Below the pieces are notes generated by a model that saw only the letters and a program-made list of their open reading frames with translations, ran no database searches and had not been told where the DNA came from. A program made the position numbers and the translations under genes. Of a stretch of DNA of 64,000 bases, positions 29,058-38,495 are shown in pieces. Position 1 is the stretch's first letter; every line of letters begins with the position of its first letter. Source of the DNA: Achromobacter pulmonis (lineage in GTDB: Bacteria; Pseudomonadota; Gammaproteobacteria; Burkholderiales; Burkholderiaceae_B); assembly GCF_902859765.1 (NCBI RefSeq), contig NZ_CADIJV010000009.1, forward strand, positions 62,001-126,000, given 5' to 3'.

Positions 29058-30077
29058 TCAGTACAGCAACACCACTCCCGGCAACCGCAACCGCTTCAGA
29101 TGCATCTCGGCACAGAGCGTGGCCAGCGCGCCTTCGAGATTGTCCAGATGGAACAGCGCATGCACGGGCAGGCGGGCAGCGCCGCGATTCGCCAGGATCA
29201 GTTGGCCCGGCTTGAACTCGCCGATGCGTTGCAGGGCCTGAGCCAGGGGCTCGCCATCGAAGACCAGATAGCCCTCGGCCCAGGCGGCGCCGAGCGCGGG
29301 CGCTTTTCCGTTACGCAGGATGCCATCGGCGTGGCTATAGGTGGCGCTTTCTCCGTCCGCCAGCGTTGCGCGGGCGTCGCCCGAGGCGGGCGCCCGGTCC
29401 AGCGTCACCTCGACACGATGCTGCAACACGCCGATCCAGGCATGGCCCGCATCGCGACGACGCACGGCATAGCGCGTACCCAGCGCGGTCATGCTGCCGC
29501 CGGCCGTCGCCACCACGAACCGGCGCAGTTCGGCCGCGCCCGTGGGCGCGGGCGCGAACACCGCTTCGCCGCGCAGCAGCCGGACCCGGCGGGTCGTGGC
29601 GTCGTATTCCACGTCGAGCGCGCTGTTGCTGCCCAACAGCACGTGGCTGCCATCCGGAAGATCGAAGGATCGGATTTCACCGACCGCGCTGCGATAGTCT
29701 GCCAGCCAGGGCGCCGCCACCTCCGGCCCGCCGATCGACCCCGCGACCGCCAGGGCCACGCCCGCCATCACGACCGCGGGCCGCCGGGGCGCCATGCGGC
29801 CCGCCCGCCACCATGACGCGACACAGGCGCGCCAAGGCGAGCGCTGCGGCCGGGGCACCGGCTGCGCGAACAGGGCCAGATCGCGGCATTGCCCCGCCAA
29901 GGCCCAGGCCATCTCGGCGTCGGCCAGGGCCGGGCCGTGGCGCGAGTCGCGCGCCAGCCAACGGTCCAGGCGGCGCTTCTCGGCCGGCGCCAGCGCGCCG
30001 CTGGCCAGGCGCAGCGCCCAGAGGCTGGCCTGTCGGCGCAGGCGTCGTTCGCGGCCGGAGCGGTTCACGGGGGGCAT
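29058..30077 (-). CDS. hasS: FecR/HasS-type anti-sigma factor (sigma regulator)
   Basis: A 339-residue inner-membrane regulator. The cytoplasmic N-terminus (about 1-90) has the paired Trp segments that bind the sigma factor (SLWALRLASG, EMAWALAG), then one membrane helix (about 101-120) and a periplasmic FecR domain (DLPDGSHVLLGSNSALDVEY region and on). It should pass the signal from the HasR N-terminal domain to the ECF sigma factor. It has its own ECF element only 21 bases before the start codon, as known for Serratia hasS, whose expression depends on HasI. Confidence 0.92.
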   Translation of the reverse strand: MPPVNRSGRERRLRRQASLWALRLASGALAPAEKRRLDRWLARDSRHGPALADAEMAWALAGQCRDLALFAQPVPRPQRSPWRACVASWWRAGRMAPRRPAVVMAGVALAVAGSIGGPEVAAPWLADYRSAVGEIRSFDLPDGSHVLLGSNSALDVEYDATTRRVRLLRGEAVFAPAPTGAAELRRFVVATAGGSMTALGTRYAVRRRDAGHAWIGVLQHRVEVTLDRAPASGDARATLADGESATYSHADGILRNGKAPALGAAWAEGYLVFDGEPLAQALQRIGEFKPGQLILANRGAARLPVHALFHLDNLEGALATLCAEMHLKRLRLPGVVLLY

Positions 30078-30098
30078 GATGGGCTCTTCATAAACTAG

Positions 30099-30133
30099 AT
30101 AAACGGCCCAGCCGCGAAAAACAGTAAAAAAAG
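30099..30133 (-). promoter_or_regulatory. ECF (HasI-type) promoter element of the anti-sigma gene
   Basis: Plus-strand blocks ATAAACGG (30099-30106), N7, GCGA (30114-30117), N3, ACAGT (30121-30125), A7, G, in the 72-base gap between the sigma and anti-sigma genes. It shares more bases with the RTX-gene copy (including AGCC before GCGA) than with the hasR copy. Confidence 0.75.
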
Positions 30134-30149
30134 TCGCGGATGCGGGCGT

Positions 30150-30656
30150 TCAAGGGTCGTCTCCCAGGCGTTCGCGCATCAGTTCCAGCGCCATGGCCAG
30201 GTGCTTCTGCACCGAGCTGGGAGAGATATCCAGATAGCGGGCGGCCTCCGCGTGGCTCAAGCCCTCGATGCGGCAAAGCTGGAAAATCTGGCGCGTGCGC
30301 ACCGGCAGTTCGGCCAGGGTCGCCGCCAATCGTGCCAGTTGCCGGCGAATGTGCACGTGGACATCGGGCGCGATGCGCAGGTCGCGCACGCTTTCCAGGA
30401 ACGCGTCCGACGCGACCTCGGTGCGGGCCTGATGATGATTGCGGCGGTGATCGATCAGCAGGCGGTTGGCGATGGCGTACAGATAGGCCAGGGCGTCGTC
30501 GGACGGCAGTTCGTCTTCCTGCGCGACGAGACGGGCGAAGCACTCCTGCGCCAGGTCGGCGCTGAGTTCGGCTTCGCCGGTTTTCAGGAACAGGTAGCGA
30601 CGCAGCCGCTCGGCATAAGCCGCATACAGGCGCGCGACATCAGGTTTGGGCGCCAC
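30150..30656 (-). CDS. hasI: FecI/HasI-type ECF RNA polymerase sigma factor
   Basis: A 168-residue sigma-70 family ECF factor: region 2 at about 5-75 (RYLFLKTGEAELSADLAQECFARL) and region 4 at about 112-160 (RTRQIFQLCRIEGLSHAEAARYLDIS with the helix-turn-helix). It directs polymerase to iron- or haem-uptake promoters when released by its FecR partner. The start is a GTG; an in-frame TAG lies seven codons upstream. No ECF element is found before it, as expected if it is iron-controlled; the upstream ATCATGATC may be part of a weak Fur site. Confidence 0.92.
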   Translation of the reverse strand: MAPKPDVARLYAAYAERLRRYLFLKTGEAELSADLAQECFARLVAQEDELPSDDALAYLYAIANRLLIDHRRNHHQARTEVASDAFLESVRDLRIAPDVHVHIRRQLARLAATLAELPVRTRQIFQLCRIEGLSHAEAARYLDISPSSVQKHLAMALELMRERLGDDP

Positions 30657-30773
30657 TTGCTCGTCGCCGTCAATCTACTCGATCATGATGGACATCAAGG
30701 ATGAGCGACGAGACTAGCACCGATCCCCAGCGGGGCCGGCGGCTGCGACATGCGATTTCGTCGGAGATTTATC

Positions 30774-31610
30774 TCAGTCGGCCGCGCGCGGCCGGGTGGG
30801 CGCGCCTTGCACCTTCCAACCCAGTTCCGCCGAAATGCGCGCGGCGGCCTCCCGCACGACCGGCACCATCTCGCGCATGCGGTCCAGCGACATGTACGGC
30901 ACCGTGCTGGACACGCTGATGGCGGCGACGATGCCACTGGAAGCGTCGCGCACCGGCGCCGCCACGCAGCGGATCGAGGGTTCGTTGTCTTCCAGGTCGA
31001 AGGCGTAGCCGTTGGCGGCGTAGTCGCGCATGCGGTCGCGGAAGGCTTCCCAGGTCTGGCCGCCGCCGGGCGCGCGCGATGACACCGGCGCGCCGATGCG
31101 GTGCAGCGCTTTCCATTGCGGCTCGTCGGCGTCCAGCAGCAACGCCTTGCCGACGCCGGTCGCGGCCAGCGGCATGCGATGGCCGACGCGCGAACGCATC
31201 TCCAGGCCTTTCTTGCCGGGGATCTTTTCCAGGTAGAGCACTTCGTCGTTGTCGCGCACCGCCAGGTGGATGGTGTCGCCGGTCTCGGCCGCGAGGGCGT
31301 CGAGGTAAGGCCGCGCCAGCGTGGCCATGGGAAAGGCTTCGCGCGCCTGGAAACCGAGTTCGATCAGCTTCGGGCCCAGCACGTAGCCGACGCCGGGCAG
31401 CGTGCGCAGATAGCGTTCCTGCACCAGGCAACTGGCGAGCCGGTGCGTGGTGCTGCGCGCCACGCCGATATGGGCGCAGATGTCTTTCAGATCGCGCGCC
31501 CCGGCGGCGACGGCCTGGATCACGCCCAGCCCGCGCATCAGGGTCTGGGTGCCGGCGGGGGCCGTGGCGTCGGGGTCGTAGGCAGGAGAGGCGGGCGATG
31601 AATCGGGCAT
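30774..31610 (-). CDS. IclR family transcriptional regulator of the galactonate operon
   Basis: A 278-residue IclR regulator with a winged helix-turn-helix at about 25-85 (DICAHIGVARSTTHRLASCL) and a GAF-like effector domain after it. It is divergent from dgoK; the 320-base gap between them holds a palindrome and a good promoter. In other bacteria galactonate genes are often under GntR (DgoR) control, so an IclR regulator here is a local variant. The effector is probably galactonate or 2-keto-3-deoxygalactonate. Confidence 0.88.
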   Translation of the reverse strand: MPDSSPASPAYDPDATAPAGTQTLMRGLGVIQAVAAGARDLKDICAHIGVARSTTHRLASCLVQERYLRTLPGVGYVLGPKLIELGFQAREAFPMATLARPYLDALAAETGDTIHLAVRDNDEVLYLEKIPGKKGLEMRSRVGHRMPLAATGVGKALLLDADEPQWKALHRIGAPVSSRAPGGGQTWEAFRDRMRDYAANGYAFDLEDNEPSIRCVAAPVRDASSGIVAAISVSSTVPYMSLDRMREMVPVVREAAARISAELGWKVQGAPTRPRAAD

Positions 31611-31721
31611 GGGGGGCAGGCGCGGCTATTGCAAAGGTGGAACGGCAGGCGAAGGCGGAAGACGAGGCAGAAGGCGAAGGCATGGCGTAGCCCCGGCACG
31701 GCTTCATTATCCCCTCAGGCC

Positions 31722-31783
31722 AAATTCCCTATATATGGGATTTAATTCTATATTTTGAGATTTTTCAAGCGCTGATCTAGAAT
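31722..31783 (+). promoter_or_regulatory. Operator and promoter of the dgo operon
   Basis: The 320-base gap 31611-31930 contains no gene. At 31722-31743 is a palindrome, AAATTCCC-N6-TGGGATTT in outline, fitting an IclR-type operator. Directly after it are TTGAGA (31755-31760) and TAGAAT (31778-31783) with a 17-base spacer, a good sigma-70 promoter reading toward dgoK. The operator touches the upstream side of the -35 box. The rest of the gap has no feature I can name. Confidence 0.65.
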
Positions 31784-31930
31784 TTTTCGCAGCCTGCCCG
31801 CCGCCGCCCCGGCGTCGGCGCGGGCCTGACGACAACAAGGTCGGCCACCGCCTGCCCCCGCGACTACCGCGCCTCCCGGCGCGTCCTCGCCCGCAGCGCA
31901 TCGCCGGCCCGAGACGAGACACAGACTCTG

Positions 31931-32944
31931 ATGACAACCGGATTGCCGGCCCGCGCGGCCCTTATCGCGCTGGACTGGGGCACCTCTTCGCTGCGCGCCT
32001 ACCGCCTCGATGGCGCCGGCCGCACGCTCGATACCCGCCACCTGCCGTGGGGCATCATGCGCCTGCCGCAGCCCTTGCAGGACGGCGCCGCCACGCCCAG
32101 CGGCCAATCGGGCTTCGAACTGGCGTTCGAGCAGGCCTGCGGCGACTGGCTGCGGGCCGAGCCCCACCTGCCGGTGATCGCCTGCGGCATGGTCGGCAGC
32201 GCCCAGGGCTGGCAGGAAGCCGCCTACCTGGACGTGCCGGTCGACCTGCAACGCATCGGCACGCTGCTGACGCGCGTCGAGCGCCACGGCGCCGCGCCGC
32301 TGCACATCGTGCCCGGCCTGATCCAGCGCCATGGCCTGCCCAATGTGATGCGCGGCGAAGAAACGCAGGTGTTCGGCGTGCTGTCCGGCCAGGTCGACGA
32401 CCCCGCCGCCAACGTGCTGATCGGCCTGCCCGGCACCCATTCGAAATGGGTCAACACGCGCCGCGGCCAGGTCACGCACTTCGATACCTTCATGACCGGC
32501 GAGGTCTACGCCGCGCTGCGCGGCCACACCATTCTGGGCCGCACCATGGTCGAGGCGCGGGCGTCCGACATGGCGGCCTTCGAGCGTGGCCTGAAAGTGG
32601 CCGGCGTGCCCGCCGGCCGCGCCGGCGTGCTGTCGACGATCTTCAGCACCCGCGCGCTGGGGCTGACCGGCGAACTGGCCGGGGTGTCGCAGGCCGACTA
32701 CCTGTCGGGCCTGTTGATCGGCCATGAAATTTCCGCGCTGGCCGACATGCTGCATCTGCAGGGCGACCTGCCGCGCATCGTGCTGTGCGGCGACGACGCG
32801 CTGTGCCAGCGCTACATCCTGGCGCTGCGGCACTACGGCCTGGGCACGCCGCAACTGGCCAAGCACGCCACCGAGCGCGGCCTGTGGCACCTGGCGGTCA
32901 GCGCCGGACTGGTGCCCTTCCCCACTTCCGAGACCCCACCATGA
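31931..32944 (+). CDS. dgoK: 2-dehydro-3-deoxygalactonokinase
   Basis: A 337-residue sugar-acid kinase phosphorylating 2-keto-3-deoxygalactonate at the 6-position. The N-terminal phosphate motif [14 protein letters not shown] (about 14-27), the [10 protein letters not shown] segment (about 159-168) and the C-terminal ATP-binding part match DgoK. It is first in the operon, and its TGA overlaps the ATG of the aldolase gene. Confidence 0.92.
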   Translation: MTTGLPARAALIALDWGTSSLRAYRLDGAGRTLDTRHLPWGIMRLPQPLQDGAATPSGQSGFELAFEQACGDWLRAEPHLPVIACGMVGSAQGWQEAAYLDVPVDLQRIGTLLTRVERHGAAPLHIVPGLIQRHGLPNVMRGEETQVFGVLSGQVDDPAANVLIGLPGTHSKWVNTRRGQVTHFDTFMTGEVYAALRGHTILGRTMVEARASDMAAFERGLKVAGVPAGRAGVLSTIFSTRALGLTGELAGVSQADYLSGLLIGHEISALADMLHLQGDLPRIVLCGDDALCQRYILALRHYGLGTPQLAKHATERGLWHLAVSAGLVPFPTSETPP

Positions 32945-33594
32945 CCCATACCAGACTGCAAACCGCCATGGCCCATTGCGGCCTGATCGCTATCCTGCGC
33001 GGCATCACGCCGGCCGAGGCCGTGCCTGTCGCGCAGGCGCTGTACCAGGCGGGTTTTCGCCTGATCGAGGTGCCGCTCAATTCGCCCGAGCCGCTGGTCA
33101 GCATCCGCGCCATGCGCGATGCGCTGCCGGCCGATTGCCTGGTCGGCGCCGGCACCGTGCTGGACCCCGCCGACGTGGCCCGCATCAAGGACGCGGGCGG
33201 CGAGCTGATCGTCATGCCGCACAGCGACCTGGCCGTGGTGCGCGCGGCCAAGGCCGCCGGCCTGGCGTCGTGCCCCGGCGTAGCCACGCCGACCGAGGCT
33301 TTCGCGGCACTGGCGGCCGGCGCCGACGCGCTCAAGATGTTCCCGGCCGAGCAGCTCGGCCCGGCCGTGCTCAAGGCCTGGCGCGCGGTGATGCGTCCGC
33401 CGATCGCGCTGATGCCGGTCGGCGGCATCACGCCCGACAACCTTGCCACCTATGCCCAGGCGGGCGCCAGCGGCTTCGGCCTGGGCTCCGCCTTGTACCA
33501 ACCCGGCCTGTCGGCCACCGAAGTCGGCCGGAACGCGCGCGCTTTCATGGCCGCCTGGCAACGCGCCTATCCGGCCCAGGAGACCCAAGCATGA
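32941..33594 (+). CDS. dgoA: 2-dehydro-3-deoxy-6-phosphogalactonate aldolase
   Basis: A 217-residue class I aldolase of the KDPG/KDPGal family that splits KDPGal into pyruvate and glyceraldehyde 3-phosphate. Schiff-base lysine K132 ([11 protein letters not shown]) and E43 (IEVPLNSP) are present, plus GIAILRG-like N-terminal strand. The ATG at 32941 is used because it forms the ATGA overlap with dgoK; a longer reading lies inside dgoK. It overlaps dgoD in the same way. Confidence 0.93.
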   Translation: MTHTRLQTAMAHCGLIAILRGITPAEAVPVAQALYQAGFRLIEVPLNSPEPLVSIRAMRDALPADCLVGAGTVLDPADVARIKDAGGELIVMPHSDLAVVRAAKAAGLASCPGVATPTEAFAALAAGADALKMFPAEQLGPAVLKAWRAVMRPPIALMPVGGITPDNLATYAQAGASGFGLGSALYQPGLSATEVGRNARAFMAAWQRAYPAQETQA

Positions 33595-34739
33595 AGATCA
33601 CCAAGCTCACCACCTACATCGTGCCGCCCCGCTGGTGCTTCCTGAAGATCGAAACCGACGCCGGCATCGTCGGCTGGGGCGAACCGGTGGTGGAAGGCCG
33701 CGCCCATTCGGTGGCCGCCGCCGTCGAGGAACTGTCGGACTACCTGATCGGCAAGGATCCGCGCAACATCGAGGACCACTGGACGGTGCTGTACCGTGGC
33801 GGCTTCTATCGCGGCGGCGCCATCCACATGAGCGCGCTGGCCGGCATCGACCAGGCGCTGTGGGACATCAAGGGCAAGGACCTGGGTGTGCCCGTGTCGC
33901 AACTGCTGGGCGGCAACGTGCGCGACCGCATCCGCGTGTATTCGTGGATCGGCGGCGACCGCCCGGCCGACACCGCGGCGGCCGCCAAGGGCGCGGTCGA
34001 GCGCGGCTTCACCGCCGTGAAGATGAACGGCACCGAGGAATTGCAGTACATCGATTCGTTCGACAAGGTCGAGAAGTGCCTGGAGAACGTGGCTGCCGTG
34101 CGCGGGGCGGTCGGCCCCAACGTCGGCATCGGCGTGGACTTCCATGGCCGCGTGCATAAGCCCATGGCCAAGGTGCTGATGAAAGAGCTGGACCCGTTCA
34201 AGCTGATGTTCATCGAAGAGCCGGTGCTGAGCGAACACTACGAGGCGCTGAAGGAACTGGCGCCGCTGACGTCCACGCCGATCGCGCTGGGCGAGCGCCT
34301 GTTCTCGCGTTGGGATTTCAAGCGCGTACTGGCCGAAGGCTACGTCGACATCATCCAGCCCGATCCCTCGCACGCCGGCGGCATCACCGAAACGCGCAAG
34401 ATCGCCGCCATGGCCGAGGCCTACGACGTGGCGCTGGCACTGCACTGCCCGCTCGGTCCGATCGCGCTGGCCACCTGCCTGCAGATCGACGCCGGTTGCT
34501 ACAACGCCTTCATCCAGGAGCAGAGCCTGGGCATCCACTACAACGCGGCCAACGACCTGCTGGACTACGTCAGCAACCGCGAGGTGTTCGCCTACGAGAA
34601 CGGCATGGTCGAGATTCCGCAGGGCCCCGGCCTGGGCATCGAGGTCAACGAGGAATACGTCAAAGAGCGCGCGGCGGTCGGCCACCGCTGGCGCAACCCC
34701 ATCTGGCGCCACGCCGACGGCAGCTTCGCCGAGTGGTAA
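33591..34739 (+). CDS. dgoD: D-galactonate dehydratase
   Basis: A 382-residue enolase-superfamily enzyme that dehydrates D-galactonate to 2-keto-3-deoxygalactonate. All diagnostic residues fall at the E. coli DgoD numbers: metal ligands D183, E209 and E235, and catalytic H185 and H285. Length is identical to the family. The start overlaps the aldolase stop. This is the first catabolic step, with the kinase and aldolase following. Confidence 0.97.
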   Translation: MKITKLTTYIVPPRWCFLKIETDAGIVGWGEPVVEGRAHSVAAAVEELSDYLIGKDPRNIEDHWTVLYRGGFYRGGAIHMSALAGIDQALWDIKGKDLGVPVSQLLGGNVRDRIRVYSWIGGDRPADTAAAAKGAVERGFTAVKMNGTEELQYIDSFDKVEKCLENVAAVRGAVGPNVGIGVDFHGRVHKPMAKVLMKELDPFKLMFIEEPVLSEHYEALKELAPLTSTPIALGERLFSRWDFKRVLAEGYVDIIQPDPSHAGGITETRKIAAMAEAYDVALALHCPLGPIALATCLQIDAGCYNAFIQEQSLGIHYNAANDLLDYVSNREVFAYENGMVEIPQGPGLGIEVNEEYVKERAAVGHRWRNPIWRHADGSFAEW

Positions 34740-34770
34740 GCCGGTAGAAAAAGCAAGAGAGGAGACCCCC

Positions 34771-36162
34771 TTGACCACCGCCACCCACCCGGGCCTGCAA
34801 AGCGCCCAGCGGCCGACGCGCAGCCGCTATCTCATCATGGTGATGCTGTTCATCACCGTCGTCATCAACTACCTGGACCGCAGCAACCTGTCCATCGCTG
34901 CGCCCGCGCTCAAGGACGAGTTCGGCCTGGACACGGTGCATGAAGGCCTGATCCTGTCGGCCTTCGGCTGGACCTACGCCGCCATGCAGATCCCCGGCGG
35001 CTGGCTGGTGGACCGGGTGTCGCCGCGCGTGCTGTACGCGGCCGCGCTGATCCTGTGGTCGGCGGCCACGTTCTTCATGGGCTTTGCCGGCAGCTTCGTG
35101 ATCCTGTTCGTGCTGCGCCTGGCCGTGGGCGCGCTGGAAGCGCCGGCCTATCCGATCAACAACCGCGTCGTCACGACCTGGTTCCCGGAAAAGGAACGCG
35201 CCACCGCCATCGGCTTTTACACCTCGGGCCAGTTCGTCGGCCTGGCGTTCCTGACGCCGCTGCTGGCTTGGCTGCAGCACCGCTATGGCTGGCACATGGT
35301 GTTCGTCAGCACCGGTCTGGTGGGCATCGTCTGGGGCGTGTTGTGGTACCTGATCTACCGTGAGCCGCGCCAGTTCAAGGGCGCCAACGCGGCCGAGATC
35401 GAGCTGATCCAGAAAGGCGGCGGCGTGGTCGACCTGGACAAACGCGTCAATGAAGACGCCCCCACGGCGCGCCCGCAAGACGGGCTTCCTGCCCCCCAAG
35501 GGGGCGCCTTTCCCCTTGGGGCCGCCCGGCGGCGAAAGAAGGCCCCGTTCAACTGGAACGACCTGGGCCTGGTGATGAGCCAGCGCAAGCTGTGGGGCGT
35601 GTACTTGGGCCAGTTCTGCCTGACTTCGACGCTGTGGTTCTTCCTGACGTGGTTCCCGACCTACCTGGTGAAGTACCGCGGCATGGACTTCATCAAGTCG
35701 GGCTTCCTGGCGTCGGTGCCGTTCCTGGCGGCGTTCGTCGGCGTGCTGTGCTCGGGCGTGCTGTCGGACTTCCTGATCCGCCGCGGCGCCACGGTGGGCC
35801 TGGCGCGCAAGCTGCCGATCATCCTGGGCCTGCTGATCTCGACGTCGATGATCGGCGCCAACTTCACCGATTCCACGCCGTGGGTGATCTTCTTCCTGGC
35901 GGTGGCGTTCTTCGGCAACGGCCTGGCGTCGATCACCTGGTCGCTGGTATCGACTCTGGCGCCGGTGCGTCTGCTGGGGCTGACCGGCGGGGTCTTCAAC
36001 TTCGTCGGCAACCTGTCGTCGATCTGCACGCCGATCGTGATCGGCTTCCTGGTATCCCAGGACAACTTCGCGCCAGCCATCGTGTATGTGTCGTCGCTGG
36101 CGCTGCTGGGTGCGCTGTCGTACATCCTGCTGGTGGGCAAGGTGGAGCGCATCGAGGCCTGA
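34771..36162 (+). CDS. dgoT: MFS transporter, D-galactonate permease
   Basis: A 463-residue major-facilitator protein of the anion:cation symporter type with 12 helices and the family motif DRSNLSIA in helix 1. It starts with TTG, preceded by GAGAGGAG six bases away. Its place behind dgoKAD makes it the galactonate importer. The central cytoplasmic loop holds about 29 extra residues (about 230-260; DAPTARPQDGLPAPQGG and on) encoded by a palindromic repeat in frame. The protein otherwise looks intact. Confidence 0.9.
   Translation: MTTATHPGLQSAQRPTRSRYLIMVMLFITVVINYLDRSNLSIAAPALKDEFGLDTVHEGLILSAFGWTYAAMQIPGGWLVDRVSPRVLYAAALILWSAATFFMGFAGSFVILFVLRLAVGALEAPAYPINNRVVTTWFPEKERATAIGFYTSGQFVGLAFLTPLLAWLQHRYGWHMVFVSTGLVGIVWGVLWYLIYREPRQFKGANAAEIELIQKGGGVVDLDKRVNEDAPTARPQDGLPAPQGGAFPLGAARRRKKAPFNWNDLGLVMSQRKLWGVYLGQFCLTSTLWFFLTWFPTYLVKYRGMDFIKSGFLASVPFLAAFVGVLCSGVLSDFLIRRGATVGLARKLPIILGLLISTSMIGANFTDSTPWVIFFLAVAFFGNGLASITWSLVSTLAPVRLLGLTGGVFNFVGNLSSICTPIVIGFLVSQDNFAPAIVYVSSLALLGALSYILLVGKVERIEA
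35462..35540. repeat. Palindromic REP-like element inserted in frame in dgoT
   Basis: The stretch contains nested inverted repeats (CCCCCCAAGGGGG, then CCCCTTGGGG with a GGGC/GCCC outer arm) and is unlike the codon pattern on either side. It looks like the intergenic CCCCAAGGGG-type repeats that I associate with Achromobacter and Bordetella genomes, here sitting inside a gene without breaking the frame. It is the only copy I see in this window. Confidence 0.6.
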
Positions 36163-36189
36163 TCGGCGCGCACCGCTATCGCAATGACG

Positions 36190-36212
36190 AAGGGCGTCCA
36201 TGTGGACGCCCT
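36190..36212 (+). terminator. Terminator after dgoT
   Basis: The stem AAGGGCGTCC/GGACGCCCTT with a four-base loop starts 27 bases after the dgoT stop; the following CTGCTTT is only a weak T-run. Confidence 0.6.
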
Positions 36213-36259
36213 TCTGCTTTGGATCTCCGGTTTCGCCAAAGTTCCGAACAATGGATGGC

Positions 36260-36288
36260 GATATAATCACGTTATGTTATATCATCTC
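36260..36288. promoter_or_regulatory. Zur-box-like palindrome upstream of the ABC/TonB operon
   Basis: GATATAA (36260-36266) and TTATATC (36277-36283) form an inverted repeat. The bases 36271-36288 read GTTATGTTATATCATCTC, whose core TGTTATATCA differs by one base from the TGTTATAACA core of proteobacterial Zur sites. A TATAAT (36262-36267) inside it could be the -10 box, so binding would block transcription. It lies about 100 bases before the first ABC gene. Confidence 0.5.
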
Positions 36289-36389
36289 TAACAATAGTCA
36301 TTCCCAATTCGGCCCGCGCGCCAGGACGGCGTCATCGGCGGCCCCTCCCCCCTGAACTCCCCGCATCTTCGGACGAAGAAGGATTTGCA

Positions 36390-37100
36390 GTGCTCGAAGC
36401 CATCGGCCTGACCAAACGCTACGGCGACCAGATCGCGCTCCACCCGCTGGACCTGCGCATCGAGCCGGGCGAGATCTACTGCCTGCTGGGCGCCAATGGC
36501 GCCGGCAAGACCACCACCATCAACCTGTTCCTGAACTTCATCGCGCCCGATGGCGGCCAGGCCCTGATCCACGGGCTGGACGTGGCCCGCGAACCGCTGG
36601 CCAGCAAGCGCCACGTGGCCTACATCCCGGAACAGGTCAACTTGTATGGCACCCTCAGCGGCCTGGAGAACCTGCGCTACTTCGCCGCGCTGGCCCTGGG
36701 CGAAGCGCCGCCGCGCGCGCGGTTGCTGGAATTGCTGGCCGAGGTCGGCCTGGACCCGGCGGCCGCCGACAAGCGCGTGGCCGCCTATTCCAAGGGCATG
36801 CGGCAGAAGGTGTGGATCGCCGTGGCGCTGGCCAAGAATGCCCGCGCGCTGCTGCTGGACGAACCCACCTCGGGCCTGGACCCTTCCGCCGCCGCCGAAT
36901 TCACCCGCCTGCTGCAACGCGCCGCCGAACGCGGCGTGGCCATCCTCGCCACCACCCACGACCTGTTCCACGCGCGCCAGACCGCCACCCGCATCGGCAT
37001 CATGAAGCGCGGCCGGCTGGTCGAAAGCCTGGACACCGCGCAGATCGGCGAGGTCGACCTGCAAGCGCTATACCTGGCGCACATGAGGTCCGACGCATGA
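36390..37100 (+). CDS. ABC transporter ATP-binding protein (NosF/CcmA-like)
   Basis: A 236-residue ATPase: Walker A GANGAGKT at 34-41, Q-loop near EQVN (81-84), signature YSKGMRQK at 133-140 (a variant of LSGGQ seen in NosF-type ATPases) and Walker B LLLDEP at 154-159. The start is GTG with AAGGA seven bases upstream. It overlaps the next gene by ATGA. It is the first gene of a unit with two permeases and a TonB-dependent receptor, which suggests metal or metallophore handling. Confidence 0.9.
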   Translation: MLEAIGLTKRYGDQIALHPLDLRIEPGEIYCLLGANGAGKTTTINLFLNFIAPDGGQALIHGLDVAREPLASKRHVAYIPEQVNLYGTLSGLENLRYFAALALGEAPPRARLLELLAEVGLDPAAADKRVAAYSKGMRQKVWIAVALAKNARALLLDEPTSGLDPSAAAEFTRLLQRAAERGVAILATTHDLFHARQTATRIGIMKRGRLVESLDTAQIGEVDLQALYLAHMRSDA

Positions 37101-38485
37101 TCCTGCTGATCGCCCTCAAGGACCTGCGCGAACGGCTGCGCGACGGCCGGCTGTATTGGGCCGGCGGCATCGTCGCTGTGCTGCTGCTGACGGCGCTGGC
37201 GGTCGGCTATCTGCACCAGCAGGAGGCGCGCGCCGAACAGGCCGCGGCCCAGAACACCGACTACAGCGACTGGCTCAAGCAGGGCGCGCGCCATCCGCAC
37301 GACGCCGCCCACCAAGGCATGCATGTCTTCAAGCCCGACACCACGCTGGCCCTGCTCGACCCCGGCATCAATCCGTACATCGGCAGCACCGTGTGGCTGC
37401 AGGCGCACCGCCAGAGCGAGGTCAAGTTCCGCCCGGCGCAGGACGCCACCGGCCTGCAGCGCTTCGGCGACCTGTCGGCCGCCTGGATCCTGCAGGCGCT
37501 GGGACCGCTGCTGGTGATCGTGCTGGGCTTCAACGCCTTCTCGGGCGAGCGCGAACAAGGCATCCTGCGCCAGACGCTGAGCCTGGGCGTGGCGCCCTCG
37601 CGCCTGCTGTGGGGCAAGGCCACGGCGCTGGCCATGAGCCTGGCCCTGCTGCTGGTGCCGGCGGCGCTGGCCGCCATCGCGGCGGTATGGCTGGCTGGCG
37701 GCCGCGCCGATGCGATGCTGCGCTTCAGCGTGCTGGCCGGCGGCTATGCGCTGTACCTGGCCGTCTTCGTCTTCGTCACGCTGGGCGTATCGGCCGCCGC
37801 GCGTTCGTCGCGCGTGGCCATCACCGTGCTGCTGGCGCTGTGGATCGCCAACACCGTGATCGCGCCGCGCGTCATGGCCGAACTGTCGCGCGGGCTCTAC
37901 CCCAGCCCGACGCGCCTGGCGTTCAACCAGGCGCTGCAGGACGACCTCAAGGCCACGTCCGACCGCGTCTGGATGCAGGCCTTCGGCACCACCGAACGCT
38001 GGAGCCGCGACGTGCCGCTGAACAAGTGGGGCCTGGCGCTCAAGCTCGATGACCAGTCCGCCTACGCCGTGTATGACCGCCACTTCGGCCGCCTGTGGGA
38101 CACCTGGGAGCGCCAGCAGACCGTGCAGGAAACGGCCGGCTGGCTGATGCCGCTGCTGGCGGTGCGCGCGCTGTCGGCCGCCATGGCCGGCACCGACTTC
38201 GCCCATCACCGCGATTTCACCACCGCCGCCGAACGGCAGCGCCGCGTGATCCAGGACATCGTCAGCGCCGACCTGGTGGCGCACGCCGACACACTGGAAC
38301 ACCAGCATTTCTCGTATCAGGCCGGCCCGTCGCTATGGGCGCGCGTGCCGCCGTTCCACTACCAGGCCCCGCCCGCCGGCTGGGCGCTGCGCGAGGCCCG
38401 CCTGAGCCTGATGATGCTGGCCGTGGCGCTGCTGTTGAGCGTGGCCTTTGCCTGGCGCGCCGTGGCCCGCCAGACCGCCCTGTAG
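37097..38485 (+). CDS. ABC transporter permease, DUF3526-like
   Basis: A 462-residue membrane protein: one N-terminal helix (about 22-40), a large periplasmic domain (about 42-130), a cluster of five helices (about 135-285), a second extracytoplasmic domain and a last helix near the C-terminus. This is the ABC-2/DUF3526 layout, found beside NosF-like ATPases in systems annotated as multi-copper-enzyme maturation or metal export. It is coupled to the ATPase gene by overlap. Confidence 0.85.
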   Translation: MILLIALKDLRERLRDGRLYWAGGIVAVLLLTALAVGYLHQQEARAEQAAAQNTDYSDWLKQGARHPHDAAHQGMHVFKPDTTLALLDPGINPYIGSTVWLQAHRQSEVKFRPAQDATGLQRFGDLSAAWILQALGPLLVIVLGFNAFSGEREQGILRQTLSLGVAPSRLLWGKATALAMSLALLLVPAALAAIAAVWLAGGRADAMLRFSVLAGGYALYLAVFVFVTLGVSAAARSSRVAITVLLALWIANTVIAPRVMAELSRGLYPSPTRLAFNQALQDDLKATSDRVWMQAFGTTERWSRDVPLNKWGLALKLDDQSAYAVYDRHFGRLWDTWERQQTVQETAGWLMPLLAVRALSAAMAGTDFAHHRDFTTAAERQRRVIQDIVSADLVAHADTLEHQHFSYQAGPSLWARVPPFHYQAPPAGWALREARLSLMMLAVALLLSVAFAWRAVARQTAL

Positions 38486-38495
38486 GAGATTCCCG

